DNA of 46,991 nt from Flavobacteriaceae bacterium (lineage in GTDB: Bacteria; Bacteroidota; Bacteroidia; Flavobacteriales; Flavobacteriaceae), in NCBI GenBank assembly GCA_030830625.1, contig JAURMQ010000025.1, positions 1-46,991 on the forward strand, in the 5' to 3' direction. Positions within the stretch are counted from its first letter, which is position 1, and each line of letters opens with the position of its first letter. Under the pieces are notes generated by a model. It was not told where the DNA came from. It was given only the letters and a program-made list of their open reading frames with translations, and did not search any database. This document shows positions 1 to 9,355 of the stretch, one piece after another. Made by a program: the position numbers and the translations under genes.

Positions 1-2
1 CT

Positions 3-95
3 CATGTTCAGTGGCGTTACAATCATAGACCCCAACCCAATAGTGCTGAGGAAGAACTGATCCACGTACTTGAAAATCCAAGAGCATGGCTGTAA
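3..95 (+). CDS. hemF: Coproporphyrinogen III oxidase (oxygen-dependent), C-terminal fragment, cut by window edge
   Basis: Frame 3 reads HVQWRYNHRPQPNSAEEELIHVLENPRAWL*, resembling the conserved HemF C-terminus (VRWEYxxxPxxGSxEAxLxxxLxPRDWL); adjacent to hemB. Confidence 0.75.
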   Translation, partial: HVQWRYNHRPQPNSAEEELIHVLENPRAWL

Positions 96-122
96 GCCGC
101 TAAGAACCATTATCTTTGCATT

Positions 123-1097
123 ATGTATCCCAACCAAAGAAACAGAAGACTCAGACAAAGCCCAGCGCTACGCCAATTGGTCAGTGAAAATCAATTGACG
201 GTCAATGACTTGATGCTGCCTGTATTTGTAAAAGAGGGCACTCAAGTAAAGGAACCCATTCCCTCCATGCCGGGTTGTTACCGCCTCAGTTTGGACTGGC
301 TTGGAGAAGAGTTGAAAGCCATTGCCGATTTGGGAATCCATGCGGTACTTTTGTTTGTGAAGGTCGATGAAGCGCTGAAAGACAATAACGGAACAGAGGC
401 GCTCAATCCTGAAGGATTGATGCAAAGAGCTGTGAGAACGGTTAAAGCGATTGCCCCCCAAATGGTGGTCATGACCGATGTAGCCTTGGATCCATATTCT
501 TCCTTCGGACATGATGGAATAGTAGAAAATAATGTCATTTTAAATGATCCAACGGTAGAGGTTTTGTCTCAGATGGCATTGAGTCATGCTCAAGCAGGTG
601 CCGACTTTGTGGCGCCCAGTGACATGATGGATGGACGCATTCAAAAAATAAGATCGGTTTTGGAAGCAGCTCAGTATTTCCATACCGGTATCATGAGTTA
701 TAGTGCCAAATACGCTTCCGCTTTTTACGGTCCGTTTCGTGAGGCCTTAGATTCTGCCCCTGGGTTTGGCGATAAGCGCAGCTATCATATGGATCCAGCC
801 AATCGTTTGGAGGCCATTACCGAAACACTTAGAGACATAGAAGAAGGCGCCGACCTCGTGATGGTCAAACCCGGATTGGCTTATCTAGACATCATCAGAG
901 AAATTCGTGATAAAGTGGAAGTGCCCATTGCTGCCTATCAGGTGAGTGGAGAGTATGCTATGCTCAAAGCCGCTGCAGAAAAAGGATGGTTGGAACACGA
1001 TGCTGTGATGATGGAACAATTACTGGCTTTCAAAAGGGCTGGAGCGAATCTCATTGCTACTTATCACGCCAAAGAAGCCGCTCAACTCCTTTCCTGA
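123..1097 (+). CDS. hemB: Delta-aminolevulinic acid dehydratase (porphobilinogen synthase)
   Basis: Full-length ALAD; motifs TDVALDPYSSFGHDG, VAPSDMMDGRI, MVKPGLAYLDIIREI, PIAAYQVSGEYAM. Confidence 0.97.
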   Translation: MYPNQRNRRLRQSPALRQLVSENQLTVNDLMLPVFVKEGTQVKEPIPSMPGCYRLSLDWLGEELKAIADLGIHAVLLFVKVDEALKDNNGTEALNPEGLMQRAVRTVKAIAPQMVVMTDVALDPYSSFGHDGIVENNVILNDPTVEVLSQMALSHAQAGADFVAPSDMMDGRIQKIRSVLEAAQYFHTGIMSYSAKYASAFYGPFREALDSAPGFGDKRSYHMDPANRLEAITETLRDIEEGADLVMVKPGLAYLDIIREIRDKVEVPIAAYQVSGEYAMLKAAAEKGWLEHDAVMMEQLLAFKRAGANLIATYHAKEAAQLLS

Positions 1098-1181
1098 TTT
1101 TTCTCCTCCCCAAACCAAAAGCATCACATTTGCTTTTTTGTTTAACTTTATCGGCATTTAAAAACTAAATTTTAAAACGAT

Positions 1182-1655
1182 ATGGAGGTAGGTTATTACA
1201 CTTGTAATGAGATTAAAATTTTTGTAACTATTGAAAATGAAGAAGTTACATCCATATCTTTTGCAAATGAACCCCAAAAAATATCGGCACAGTCCTCTCC
1301 TATGATGAAAAGCGTCATTCAACAAATAGATGAATATTTTCACGGAAAGCGTCGCGCGTTTCATTTTCCTATCCGTCCAAAGGGAACTGATTTTCAGCAG
1401 GAAATATGGCAATTGGTGGCCCGTATTCCCTACGGTACTTCTTTGGCCTATGTCAAGGTTGCTCAAAAATTTGGGGATGCCAAAATGGTTAGGGCAGTAG
1501 CCCATGCGATTGCTAAAAACCCCATTTTGATTGCAATCCCATGCCATCGTGTAATTGGAAGTGATGGATCGCTGATTGGCTATTCGGGGGGAATTGCCGT
1601 CAAACGCCAACTTTTGGAGTTGGAAGGATTTCCTAAACAATTTAGCGTAATTTAG
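1182..1655 (+). CDS. ogt: Methylated-DNA--[protein]-cysteine S-methyltransferase
   Basis: Active-site motif IPCHRVIGSDGSLIGYSGG; 157 aa. Confidence 0.92.
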   Translation: MEVGYYTCNEIKIFVTIENEEVTSISFANEPQKISAQSSPMMKSVIQQIDEYFHGKRRAFHFPIRPKGTDFQQEIWQLVARIPYGTSLAYVKVAQKFGDAKMVRAVAHAIAKNPILIAIPCHRVIGSDGSLIGYSGGIAVKRQLLELEGFPKQFSVI

Positions 1656-1665
1656 ATTGAAAAAA

Positions 1666-2844
1666 ATGAAACCATTTTTGCTCCGGCTGGGATTCGTATT
1701 GACACTTCTGTTTTGTGTTCTGTACTTTTCCAAATACAATTATCTCCTGAAAGGGGTGAATGTAATTTACCTATCAGGTCACACGACTGCTTATTTGACG
1801 GATTATAAGAAGTTTGAAAACGATACTGTACACGCTTCCGTCCAGCCACAGCCTTGGCCATTGCATGATCAATACAATACGTATGTTCCCAGCAAATCTT
1901 TAGAAGAATACCATAAGGATCGAAAAAGTGTTGCCTATTTGGTCATTAAAAATGACAGCATACTCTACGAAAAATATTACGATGGTTTTGGGGTCGATTC
2001 CAAAAGCAATTCCTTTTCGATGGTAAAAAGTATTATTTCTGCTTTGATGGGAATTGCCCTCCAAGAAGGATCAATAAAGAGTTTGGATCAGAAAGTAATA
2101 GATTTTATTCCCAATCTCAAAGGTCCTTTTGCGAATGAGGTAACGGTGGGAGATCTTTCCAGCATGGCCTCAGGACAAAAATGGGACGAGGATTATTACA
2201 ATCCCTTTTCGATTACTTCTGCTTCCTATTTTATCGATGATTTGGACGCCTTGATACAGGATCAGCCCATTGAACAAAAACCGGGACAATCCTATCATTA
2301 TCAAAGTGGTACCACCCAATTATTGGGAATGGTTATCAAAAAGGCAACCGGTAAAACGTTGAGCGCCTATCTGACTGAAAAACTCTGGCAACCTATGGGA
2401 GCAGAACATAATGCATTGTGGCAGCTCGACAGTGCCGAAAATGCAATGGAAAAATCCTTTTGTTGTCTTGCCTCCAATGCCCGAGATTTTGCTCGCTTCG
2501 GAAAATTATACAAAGATCATGGCCGATGGAACGGTGTCCAGCTTTTAGATTCTACTTTTGTAGCCCGCTCCACTCAAGCCCGATTTGAAGAAAGTCCAGA
2601 ATACGGATACGGCTGGTGGTTGGATGTTTTCGAAAACAAAAAGGTCTTTATGATGCGGGGACATTTGGGACAATATGTTTTGGTGGTGCCGGAGGAAGAT
2701 TTGATTGTGGTTCGTTTGGGTCACTTTAAAGGGGAGGAAATCGAAGAGAATAGAAAAAGTTCCAAAGGTGAAGCCTTTACGCAAGACATTTATGTTTATC
2801 TTGAGGGTGGATTGGAAATGATTGAAAATGTTTCAAAAAATTGA
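1666..2844 (+). CDS. Serine hydrolase, beta-lactamase class C family
   Basis: SxxK motif (SMVKSIISALMGIALQEG), YHYQSGTTQLLG, C-terminal RGHLGQY; N-terminal hydrophobic segment. ATG at 1666 preferred over the TTG at 1657. Confidence 0.88.
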   Translation: MKPFLLRLGFVLTLLFCVLYFSKYNYLLKGVNVIYLSGHTTAYLTDYKKFENDTVHASVQPQPWPLHDQYNTYVPSKSLEEYHKDRKSVAYLVIKNDSILYEKYYDGFGVDSKSNSFSMVKSIISALMGIALQEGSIKSLDQKVIDFIPNLKGPFANEVTVGDLSSMASGQKWDEDYYNPFSITSASYFIDDLDALIQDQPIEQKPGQSYHYQSGTTQLLGMVIKKATGKTLSAYLTEKLWQPMGAEHNALWQLDSAENAMEKSFCCLASNARDFARFGKLYKDHGRWNGVQLLDSTFVARSTQARFEESPEYGYGWWLDVFENKKVFMMRGHLGQYVLVVPEEDLIVVRLGHFKGEEIEENRKSSKGEAFTQDIYVYLEGGLEMIENVSKN

Positions 2845-3541
2845 TCTCCACAAACTTTTGTTTTTGGACATAGAAACCGTTCCAGAAAAGGCAAATTTTG
2901 ACCAACTTTCCGATACGGAAAAAGAGCTCTTTGCAGCCAAAACACAGTACCAACGTTCTGAAGACCAAAGCCCTGCATCCTTTTACGAAAAGGCAGGAAT
3001 ATGGGCAGAATTTGGAAAAATCGTTTGTATATCCGTCGGTTATTTCAATCAGAATCCTACAGACCGAGAATTCAGGGTTAAGAGTTTTTTCGGTGGAGAA
3101 AAGGAACTCCTGATTGAATTTAAGAATCTTTTGGAAAGCCATTTTAGCCAACCCGCTCACTTGCTCTGTGCCCACAACGGAAAGGAATTTGATTTTCCCT
3201 ACATCGCTCGCCGGATGATCATTCAAGGAATCGACCTACCCGCTAAGCTCAACCTTTTCAATAAAAAACCTTGGGAAGTACCTCACCTCGATACCATGCA
3301 TTTGTGGCGATTTGGAGATTTTAAACATTACACCTCTCTGTCTTTGATGGCCCACGTTTTGGGCATTCCTACCCCCAAAGATGATATTGATGGCAGTCAG
3401 GTAGCCCGTGTATATTACGAAGAAAAAAACATTGACCGGATTGTGGTTTATTGTGAAAAAGATGTAATTACTATTGCTCAAGTGGTGTTGCGTTTGCGCA
3501 ATGCCACGCTATTGGAAGAAGCTGAAATCATCCACGTATGA
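2828..3541 (+). CDS. 3'-5' exonuclease, PolB-like exonuclease family (DNA_pol_B_exo2)
   Basis: FLDIETVPEKANF, CAHNGKEFDFPYIARRM, YCEKDVITIAQVVLRLRN exonuclease motifs. Confidence 0.88.
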   Translation: MFQKIDLHKLLFLDIETVPEKANFDQLSDTEKELFAAKTQYQRSEDQSPASFYEKAGIWAEFGKIVCISVGYFNQNPTDREFRVKSFFGGEKELLIEFKNLLESHFSQPAHLLCAHNGKEFDFPYIARRMIIQGIDLPAKLNLFNKKPWEVPHLDTMHLWRFGDFKHYTSLSLMAHVLGIPTPKDDIDGSQVARVYYEEKNIDRIVVYCEKDVITIAQVVLRLRNATLLEEAEIIHV

Positions 3542-5217
3542 GAGAAAAAGAACCATTACTTCACGTAGAAGGCCTATCGGTTTCTTCCCAAGATCGATTG
3601 CTTTTGAATGGTCTTTCTTTTGCAGTCAAAGCGAATGAGATTGTCGCCATAGTAGGGGAGTCAGGCAGTGGAAAATCACTGACAGCCCTTTCTATATCGG
3701 GCTTATTGTTCCGAACGCCATTGTCCATTAGCAGTCAAAAAATGCAGTTGGGTTCGTTCAACCTTTCCCAATTGTCAACCCAAGATTGGCAAACGGTTAG
3801 AGGGAAGCACCTGGGCATGATCTTTCAGGAACCTCAATCCAGCCTGAATCCCAGTATGCGATGTGGACCACAGGTAATGGAACGTTTGAAAAGGAATAAA
3901 ATAGGTGCTTTCAAGGATCACCGCAATAAAGTATTGGAGGCTTTTGAAAAGGTACAATTGCCCAACCCAGAGAGGATTTTCGGGGCCTATCCCCATGAGC
4001 TAAGTGGGGGACAAAAACAAAGGGTGATGATCGCGATGGCGTTGATCGGAAGTCCACAATTGTTGATCGCCGATGAACCCACTACTGCATTGGATGTGAC
4101 CGTTCAAAAAGAGATACTGACTTTGATCAAAGACCGACAAAAAGCCACAAAAATGAGTGTTTTGTTCATTTCTCACGACTTGAGTCTGGTGGCCCAGTTT
4201 GCAGATAGGGTTTTGGTATTGCACCAAGGAAAACTGGTAGAAAGTGGAAAGGTAGAGGAGATATTTAAAAATCCCATAGATCCCTATACCCAAGGCTTGT
4301 TGTATGCCCGTCCTCAACCCGACAAACGTCTTAAGCGATTGCCTACTGTGGAAGATTTTTCCCAAAAACAAAAAAAAATGGGTACGGTATCTAAGTCTTC
4401 GAGAACGAAAAGACACCAAGTCCTGTATGCCCAAAAACCATTGTTAGAGGTCAAAGGTTTGGTGAAAGAATACCCATTGACCCGCCATTGGTTTAAGGAA
4501 AACGTAAACCTTACCGCAGTAAATGAGGTGAGTTTTGAACTCTACCCTGGAGAAACTTTGGGTCTGGTGGGGGAATCGGGTTGTGGGAAATCCACCATTA
4601 GTCGTGCTTTGGTAAATCTCGAACCCCCTACCGCTGGAGACATTTTTTACAAAGGTCGCTCGATAGTGGGACTCCATCCCAAGGAATTAAGAGATTTGCG
4701 AAAAGAAATCCAGTTGGTTTTTCAAGACCCCTTTGCCGCACTACATCCCCTAAAATCAATTGGCGATGTCATAGCGGAGCCGCTTTATGTTCACGGATGG
4801 TTTGAGGGAAGAAGCACCCGAAAACAGAGGGTTTTCCAACTTCTGGAACAAGTGGGTATGGGAGCAGAGTACTACGACCGCTATCCCCACCAACTATCGG
4901 GAGGTCAGCGCCAAAGGGTGGTCATTGCTCGCGCACTGGCGACCGAACCCCAATTGTTATTGCTCGACGAATCGGTTGCCGCTTTAGATATTTCGGTCCA
5001 AGCCCAGGTCCTTAATTTACTAAATGAGCTCAAAGAACAATTGCAATTGTCCTATCTGTTTATCTCCCATGATCTGAATGTGGTGAAATATATGGCCGAT
5101 CGGATTCTGGTCATGCAAAAAGGATTTTTGGTAGAAGAAGGGGAAGCAGACGATTTGTATTTCCAACCCCAAAATCCCTACACTCAAGAGTTGATCGCCG
5201 CTTTGCCCAAAATTTAG
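3538..5217 (+). CDS. Peptide-type ABC transporter ATP-binding protein with two fused ATPase domains (YejF-like)
   Basis: Two Walker A motifs ([16 protein letters not shown]), two signatures ([16 protein letters not shown]) and two Walker B motifs; ATGA overlap with the upstream CDS. Confidence 0.95.
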   Translation: MREKEPLLHVEGLSVSSQDRLLLNGLSFAVKANEIVAIVGESGSGKSLTALSISGLLFRTPLSISSQKMQLGSFNLSQLSTQDWQTVRGKHLGMIFQEPQSSLNPSMRCGPQVMERLKRNKIGAFKDHRNKVLEAFEKVQLPNPERIFGAYPHELSGGQKQRVMIAMALIGSPQLLIADEPTTALDVTVQKEILTLIKDRQKATKMSVLFISHDLSLVAQFADRVLVLHQGKLVESGKVEEIFKNPIDPYTQGLLYARPQPDKRLKRLPTVEDFSQKQKKMGTVSKSSRTKRHQVLYAQKPLLEVKGLVKEYPLTRHWFKENVNLTAVNEVSFELYPGETLGLVGESGCGKSTISRALVNLEPPTAGDIFYKGRSIVGLHPKELRDLRKEIQLVFQDPFAALHPLKSIGDVIAEPLYVHGWFEGRSTRKQRVFQLLEQVGMGAEYYDRYPHQLSGGQRQRVVIARALATEPQLLLLDESVAALDISVQAQVLNLLNELKEQLQLSYLFISHDLNVVKYMADRILVMQKGFLVEEGEADDLYFQPQNPYTQELIAALPKI

Positions 5218-5269
5218 ACGCCCTCACAAATTTCAGAAACGAACTCGATTGAAACCGGTTCTATACCGA

Positions 5270-6538
5270 TTATTTTAAGTTGGAAATAGGATCACGGGTT
5301 GGATTTTCATACCAAATCACCCCAAGTCCTTTACTTTTTGGACCGTAGTTTTCTTCGGTTGTGAGAACATCTAAGTCACCATCCCCGTCCAAATCCAATA
5401 ATTCCATCCGATCAAACTTATATCCCACCGAACCACTTAGCTCGTGCCATGTCCATTGATTGAGTGTCGGATCGGAGGTATAGGATACCCAATAGATCCC
5501 GGCTTTACCATCGTCATTCATCGTATTGGTACTGTGCACTAAATCGGGTTTTCCGTCTCCGTTAATGTCTCCCACTTTTACCGCTTTGGCGCTTCCCGTT
5601 TTTTCAGGAATTGCAATGGAATAACTCTTCCAATGGTGACCCCATCCATCAAGTTTTCGGATAAAAAATATTTTTTGAGTGCTGCGTTCGGTTACAATAA
5701 TATCCTCTAATCCATCCCCGTCTAAATCGGCCATATCCATAAACATGACTTCTAAATTTTTTGCTCCTATAAAATGATTTTTCCATTCTTTTTTTTGGGA
5801 GATCATCTCCCCTGGATTTTCCATCCAACGCACGCCGTTGGTTTCGCCTTTTTTCCGATCGGAAGTAATGATATCCATATCTCCATCAAGATCCATATCT
5901 CTTATGAACAGTGACATTACCCATGAGGCTGAGCTGATGGGATGCCAACGCCATTCCGAGAGCTCTCTAGCATTTTCAGGCGCTTGAAACCAACCGATTT
6001 TTGCCTTCTGATTTTTAGCGCCTACTACTAGGTCTGTTCCATTGATTCCGTCTATTTGAGCGGGGATTGCAAACATCCATTGCATCAGCCCGTCTGATGC
6101 AGCAAGCACTTGGGTTGCCCATTTTGAAGCATCGAGATAATCTTTGGGATTTTTAGGACCCCAGCTGATGTACACTTTTTTATTGTTTTTTTCTGTACTG
6201 GTGATTACATCCATAGCCCCATCTTCGTCTAAATCAGCAAATACAGCATCTTCCACCGAAGGGGTTTTACCAACGATTACCGAGGGCCAGTTTTCTTTGA
6301 CCCCTGCATGTCCCGGGTGGAGGTACACCTTAGAAATACCTTCTTCTTCCCAACCGGTGGCAATGTCCGGCAGGTGATCGCCATTAACATCGGCAAGTCG
6401 CACTCCATCAGCTCCGCTAAATGAAGAATCAATCACATGCCTTTGCCAAATTTTATCTTGAGCTGTAATTGAATTAAAGATAAAAAGGGTGGTAAAGCAA
6501 ATAAAAAGAGGTGAAAGGAGTTGCATTCTATTATTCAC
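5270..6538 (-). CDS. FG-GAP/VCBS repeat protein, secreted
   Basis: Signal peptide; repeated DLDGDGxxDI motifs (DVNGDHLPDI, DLDEDGAMDV, DLDGDGLEDI, DINGDGKPDL, DLDGDGDLDV). Confidence 0.9.
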   Translation of the reverse strand: MNNRMQLLSPLFICFTTLFIFNSITAQDKIWQRHVIDSSFSGADGVRLADVNGDHLPDIATGWEEEGISKVYLHPGHAGVKENWPSVIVGKTPSVEDAVFADLDEDGAMDVITSTEKNNKKVYISWGPKNPKDYLDASKWATQVLAASDGLMQWMFAIPAQIDGINGTDLVVGAKNQKAKIGWFQAPENARELSEWRWHPISSASWVMSLFIRDMDLDGDMDIITSDRKKGETNGVRWMENPGEMISQKKEWKNHFIGAKNLEVMFMDMADLDGDGLEDIIVTERSTQKIFFIRKLDGWGHHWKSYSIAIPEKTGSAKAVKVGDINGDGKPDLVHSTNTMNDDGKAGIYWVSYTSDPTLNQWTWHELSGSVGYKFDRMELLDLDGDGDLDVLTTEENYGPKSKGLGVIWYENPTRDPISNLK

Positions 6539-6574
6539 TATATTTAATATATCGAAATCCTATAAAAAATCGTT

Positions 6575-7612
6575 TTAGGGTGCAGGATTGGGGATTTCCT
6601 CATGGATCGCATCGATTGCTTTTAACACCTCTTTAGACAATTTCACCTTGTGGGTTGCAATGTTTTCTTTTAATTGTTCCATGGTGGTGGCGCCTATAAT
6701 GTTGGAGGTTACAAAACTTCTGTCGTTGACAAAAGCTAGGGCAAGGGCTGTTAGGGATAAGCCGTGGTCGGAAGCCAGTTCGTAGTAGCAGTCTGTTGCT
6801 TTAAAGGAATTTTTACCGCTGTATCTAGCCAGTCGCTCAAATAAGGCCAATCGGCTGTTGGGTGGAATTTGTCCGTTGCGGTATTTTCCCGAAAGGACTC
6901 CAAAGGCAAGAGGAGAGTAGGCCAAGAGTCCTAGGTTTTCTCTATGACATACTTCTGAGCTTCCTACCTCAAAGAGGCGATTGAGCAGCGAATAAGGGTT
7001 TTGCACGGTAATCATTTTTGTGGCCGGAGTTTTTGAGGCCTGAAGGAATCGCATAATACCCCAGGGATTTTCATTGGACAGGCCGATATGCCTAATCTTA
7101 CCAGCTTTGACATTTTGGTGAAGTGCCTCGAGAACGGCTTCAAAATTTTCTTCCCAGGGATCGTTGGGATCGTATTGAAAACTTCTCATCCCAAAGGTGT
7201 TGGTTTTTCTCTCAGGCCAGTGCAGTTGATAGAGGTCAATATAATCGGTTTGAAGTCTTTTGAGACTTTGGTCGATGGCTTGGTCGATATGGGCTTTTTT
7301 GAAGCTGAGATTTTTACGGATGTGTTTGGTGTAATCTCCGGGCCCCGCGATTTTAGTAGCGAGAATTACTTTTTCACGGTTGGCATTTTTTTTAAACCAT
7401 GTCCCTATAATTCGTTCGGTCTCGCCTTGCGTTTCGGCATTGGCAGGAACGGGATAGAGTTCGGCTGCATCAAAGAAATTAACGCCTTGATCCAGCGCAT
7501 AGTTCATTTGTTCGTGGCCTTCTGATTCTGTATTTTGCCGACCCCAAGTCATGGTTCCCAAGCAAATCTTACTGACTTTAATATCAGTATTGGGTAATCG
7601 TTTGTAATCCAT
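6575..7612 (-). CDS. tas: Aldo/keto reductase, Tas-like
   Basis: ICLGTMTWGRQNTESEGHEQMNYALDQGVNFFDAAELYPVPANAETQGETE closely matches the Tas N-terminus pattern. Confidence 0.88.
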   Translation of the reverse strand: MDYKRLPNTDIKVSKICLGTMTWGRQNTESEGHEQMNYALDQGVNFFDAAELYPVPANAETQGETERIIGTWFKKNANREKVILATKIAGPGDYTKHIRKNLSFKKAHIDQAIDQSLKRLQTDYIDLYQLHWPERKTNTFGMRSFQYDPNDPWEENFEAVLEALHQNVKAGKIRHIGLSNENPWGIMRFLQASKTPATKMITVQNPYSLLNRLFEVGSSEVCHRENLGLLAYSPLAFGVLSGKYRNGQIPPNSRLALFERLARYSGKNSFKATDCYYELASDHGLSLTALALAFVNDRSFVTSNIIGATTMEQLKENIATHKVKLSKEVLKAIDAIHEEIPNPAP

Positions 7613-7615
7613 TTT

Positions 7616-8512
7616 TCAGTCTATAGTATTAATGATTTGTTTTATCTCATCCAATTGAGGGCTGAGTACGACTTCTATTCTTCTGTTTGCAGCCCGTCCT
7701 TCTGCAGTAGAATTGGGAGCAATGGGAAGGTATTCACCTCTTCCAGCTGCGGTGAGATTTTGGGGGAGTATTTGGGGATTGTCAAGCAGGAGGTTTACGA
7801 TGGCAGTGGCGCGTTTGGTTGACAAGTCCCAGTTGCCTTTGAGAGGACCTTTACCACTGTAGGGAACATTGTCGGTATGGCCTTCGATCAGAACAGAGAT
7901 ATCGGGATTGTCGGCTAAAACACCTGCCAATCCACTGATAGCTTTTTTCCCTTCACTTTCTACTTTCCAACTTCCAGAACGGAACAAGAGTTTGTTTTCC
8001 ATAGAGACATATACTTTTCCGTCTCGGGCTTCGACGGTAAGTCCTTTGTCTTCAAAATTGAGCAGCGCATCCGACAGTTTTTCTTTGAGGTTTCTCATGG
8101 TTTCTTGCTGTCGTGCGATTAGACCTTCCAATTCATCGACTCGGGCCATCCGGACGGCTAATTCATTTTCTCGCTGAGTGATTTTTTCCAAGAGCGCTTG
8201 GTTCTCAGTAATCCGTTCTCGGAGTGCCATTTCACTGTTTAGTTTGAGTAAGTCGAGTGAAGACTCGAGCTGTTCTATATTTTGTTGTTTTTGGTTGAGG
8301 CTGTCTTCGGTCTCTTCGAGGGTGACCTGGAGGGCATCATACTTTTCCTTAAAATCCGTTAGTTCTTCATGGAGGGATTCGATGTTTTTGGTTTGCCGGT
8401 TGAAGTTGTCTTTGAGTTGGGCGTATCGGGATTCCAAATTGTTGAAAACGCGATTGGAAACGCACGAGCTAAGAGAAAAGGCAATGAGGATAATGGGTAT
8501 AATTTTTTTCAT
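7616..8512 (-). CDS. OmpA-family peptidoglycan-binding lipoprotein with coiled-coil stalk
   Basis: Lipobox LSLSSCVS; heptad-rich coiled coil; OmpA-like domain VLIEGHTDNVPYSGKG...NWDLSTKRATAIVNLL...NRRIEVVL. Confidence 0.92.
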   Translation of the reverse strand: MKKIIPIILIAFSLSSCVSNRVFNNLESRYAQLKDNFNRQTKNIESLHEELTDFKEKYDALQVTLEETEDSLNQKQQNIEQLESSLDLLKLNSEMALRERITENQALLEKITQRENELAVRMARVDELEGLIARQQETMRNLKEKLSDALLNFEDKGLTVEARDGKVYVSMENKLLFRSGSWKVESEGKKAISGLAGVLADNPDISVLIEGHTDNVPYSGKGPLKGNWDLSTKRATAIVNLLLDNPQILPQNLTAAGRGEYLPIAPNSTAEGRAANRRIEVVLSPQLDEIKQIINTID

Positions 8513-8521
8513 TAGAATGGA

Positions 8522-9283
8522 TTAAAATTTGAGTTCTAAACCGACGGGACAATGGTCTGAATGTTTGGCTTCGGGGAGAAGGTAGGCCCGATCTATATTA
8601 TTTTTGAGGGTTTCGCTGACCAGATTGTAATCTATGCGCCAGCCTTTGTTATTGTTTCTGGCATTGGCACGATAACTCCACCAGCTGTATTGGTGCGGTT
8701 CTGGATTGAGGTATCGAAAGGAATCTACAAATCCATTTTTCATAAAACCATCGATCCATTCGCGTTCTTCTGGGAGGAATCCGGAAACATTTTTATTGCG
8801 AACAGGGTCGTGGATGTCGATGGGGCGGTGACAAATATTGTAATCGCCACAGAGGACCAATCGGGGATGTTTTTCTTTGAGGCTATTGATGTAGTTTTGA
8901 AAATCGTCCATGAATTTGAACTTGTATTCCAGTCGGTCGATATTGGTGCCTGAGGGAAGGTAGAGGCTGATGACAGATGCTTTTTCAAAATCGGCACGGA
9001 TGACCCTTCCTTCAAAATCCATGTGATCGATTCCTGTTCCATATTCAACATGGAGGGGTGGGGTTTTGGTGAGGATGGCAACCCCACTGTATCCTTTTTT
9101 TTGGGCAGAGTGCCAGTAGTGTTGGTAACCCAAGTCTTCAAATACGGCAGTATCGACTTGTTCTTCCATGGCTTTGGTCTCCTGAAGGCAGATCACATCG
9201 GGAGCAGCGGCATCAAGCCAGGCGGCAAAACCTTTGTTGAGAGCGGCACGAATGCCATTGACATTGTAGGACAGGATTTTCAA
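8522..9283 (-). CDS. xth: Exodeoxyribonuclease III
   Basis: LKILSYNVNGIRAA, CLQETKAMEEQ, CGDYNICH, SDHCPVGLEL. TTG start at 9283 preferred because the ATG at 9313 lies upstream of a candidate -7 box. Confidence 0.92.
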   Translation of the reverse strand: MKILSYNVNGIRAALNKGFAAWLDAAAPDVICLQETKAMEEQVDTAVFEDLGYQHYWHSAQKKGYSGVAILTKTPPLHVEYGTGIDHMDFEGRVIRADFEKASVISLYLPSGTNIDRLEYKFKFMDDFQNYINSLKEKHPRLVLCGDYNICHRPIDIHDPVRNKNVSGFLPEEREWIDGFMKNGFVDSFRYLNPEPHQYSWWSYRANARNNNKGWRIDYNLVSETLKNNIDRAYLLPEAKHSDHCPVGLELKF

Positions 9284-9355
9284 GCTTCGTTTTTTACAAA
9301 AATAAAAAAACAACAGCGGTATAAAAATTCAAAAGGGGGTAGAAAGCAGAAGATT

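Noticed and set aside
168-512. Opposite-strand ORFs inside hemB and similar long antisense ORFs across the window
   Set aside because: They shadow well-supported conserved genes, have no recognisable domains and look like codon-bias artefacts.
6539-6574. Half-site CCTATAAA resembling the Rrf2-associated palindrome
   Set aside because: Only one arm is present with no inverted partner, so it is likely chance in AT-rich sequence.
8178-8525. Ser-rich ORFs opposite the OmpA-like coiled coil
   Set aside because: Serine-rich composition is the expected antisense of a Glu/Leu-rich coiled coil.
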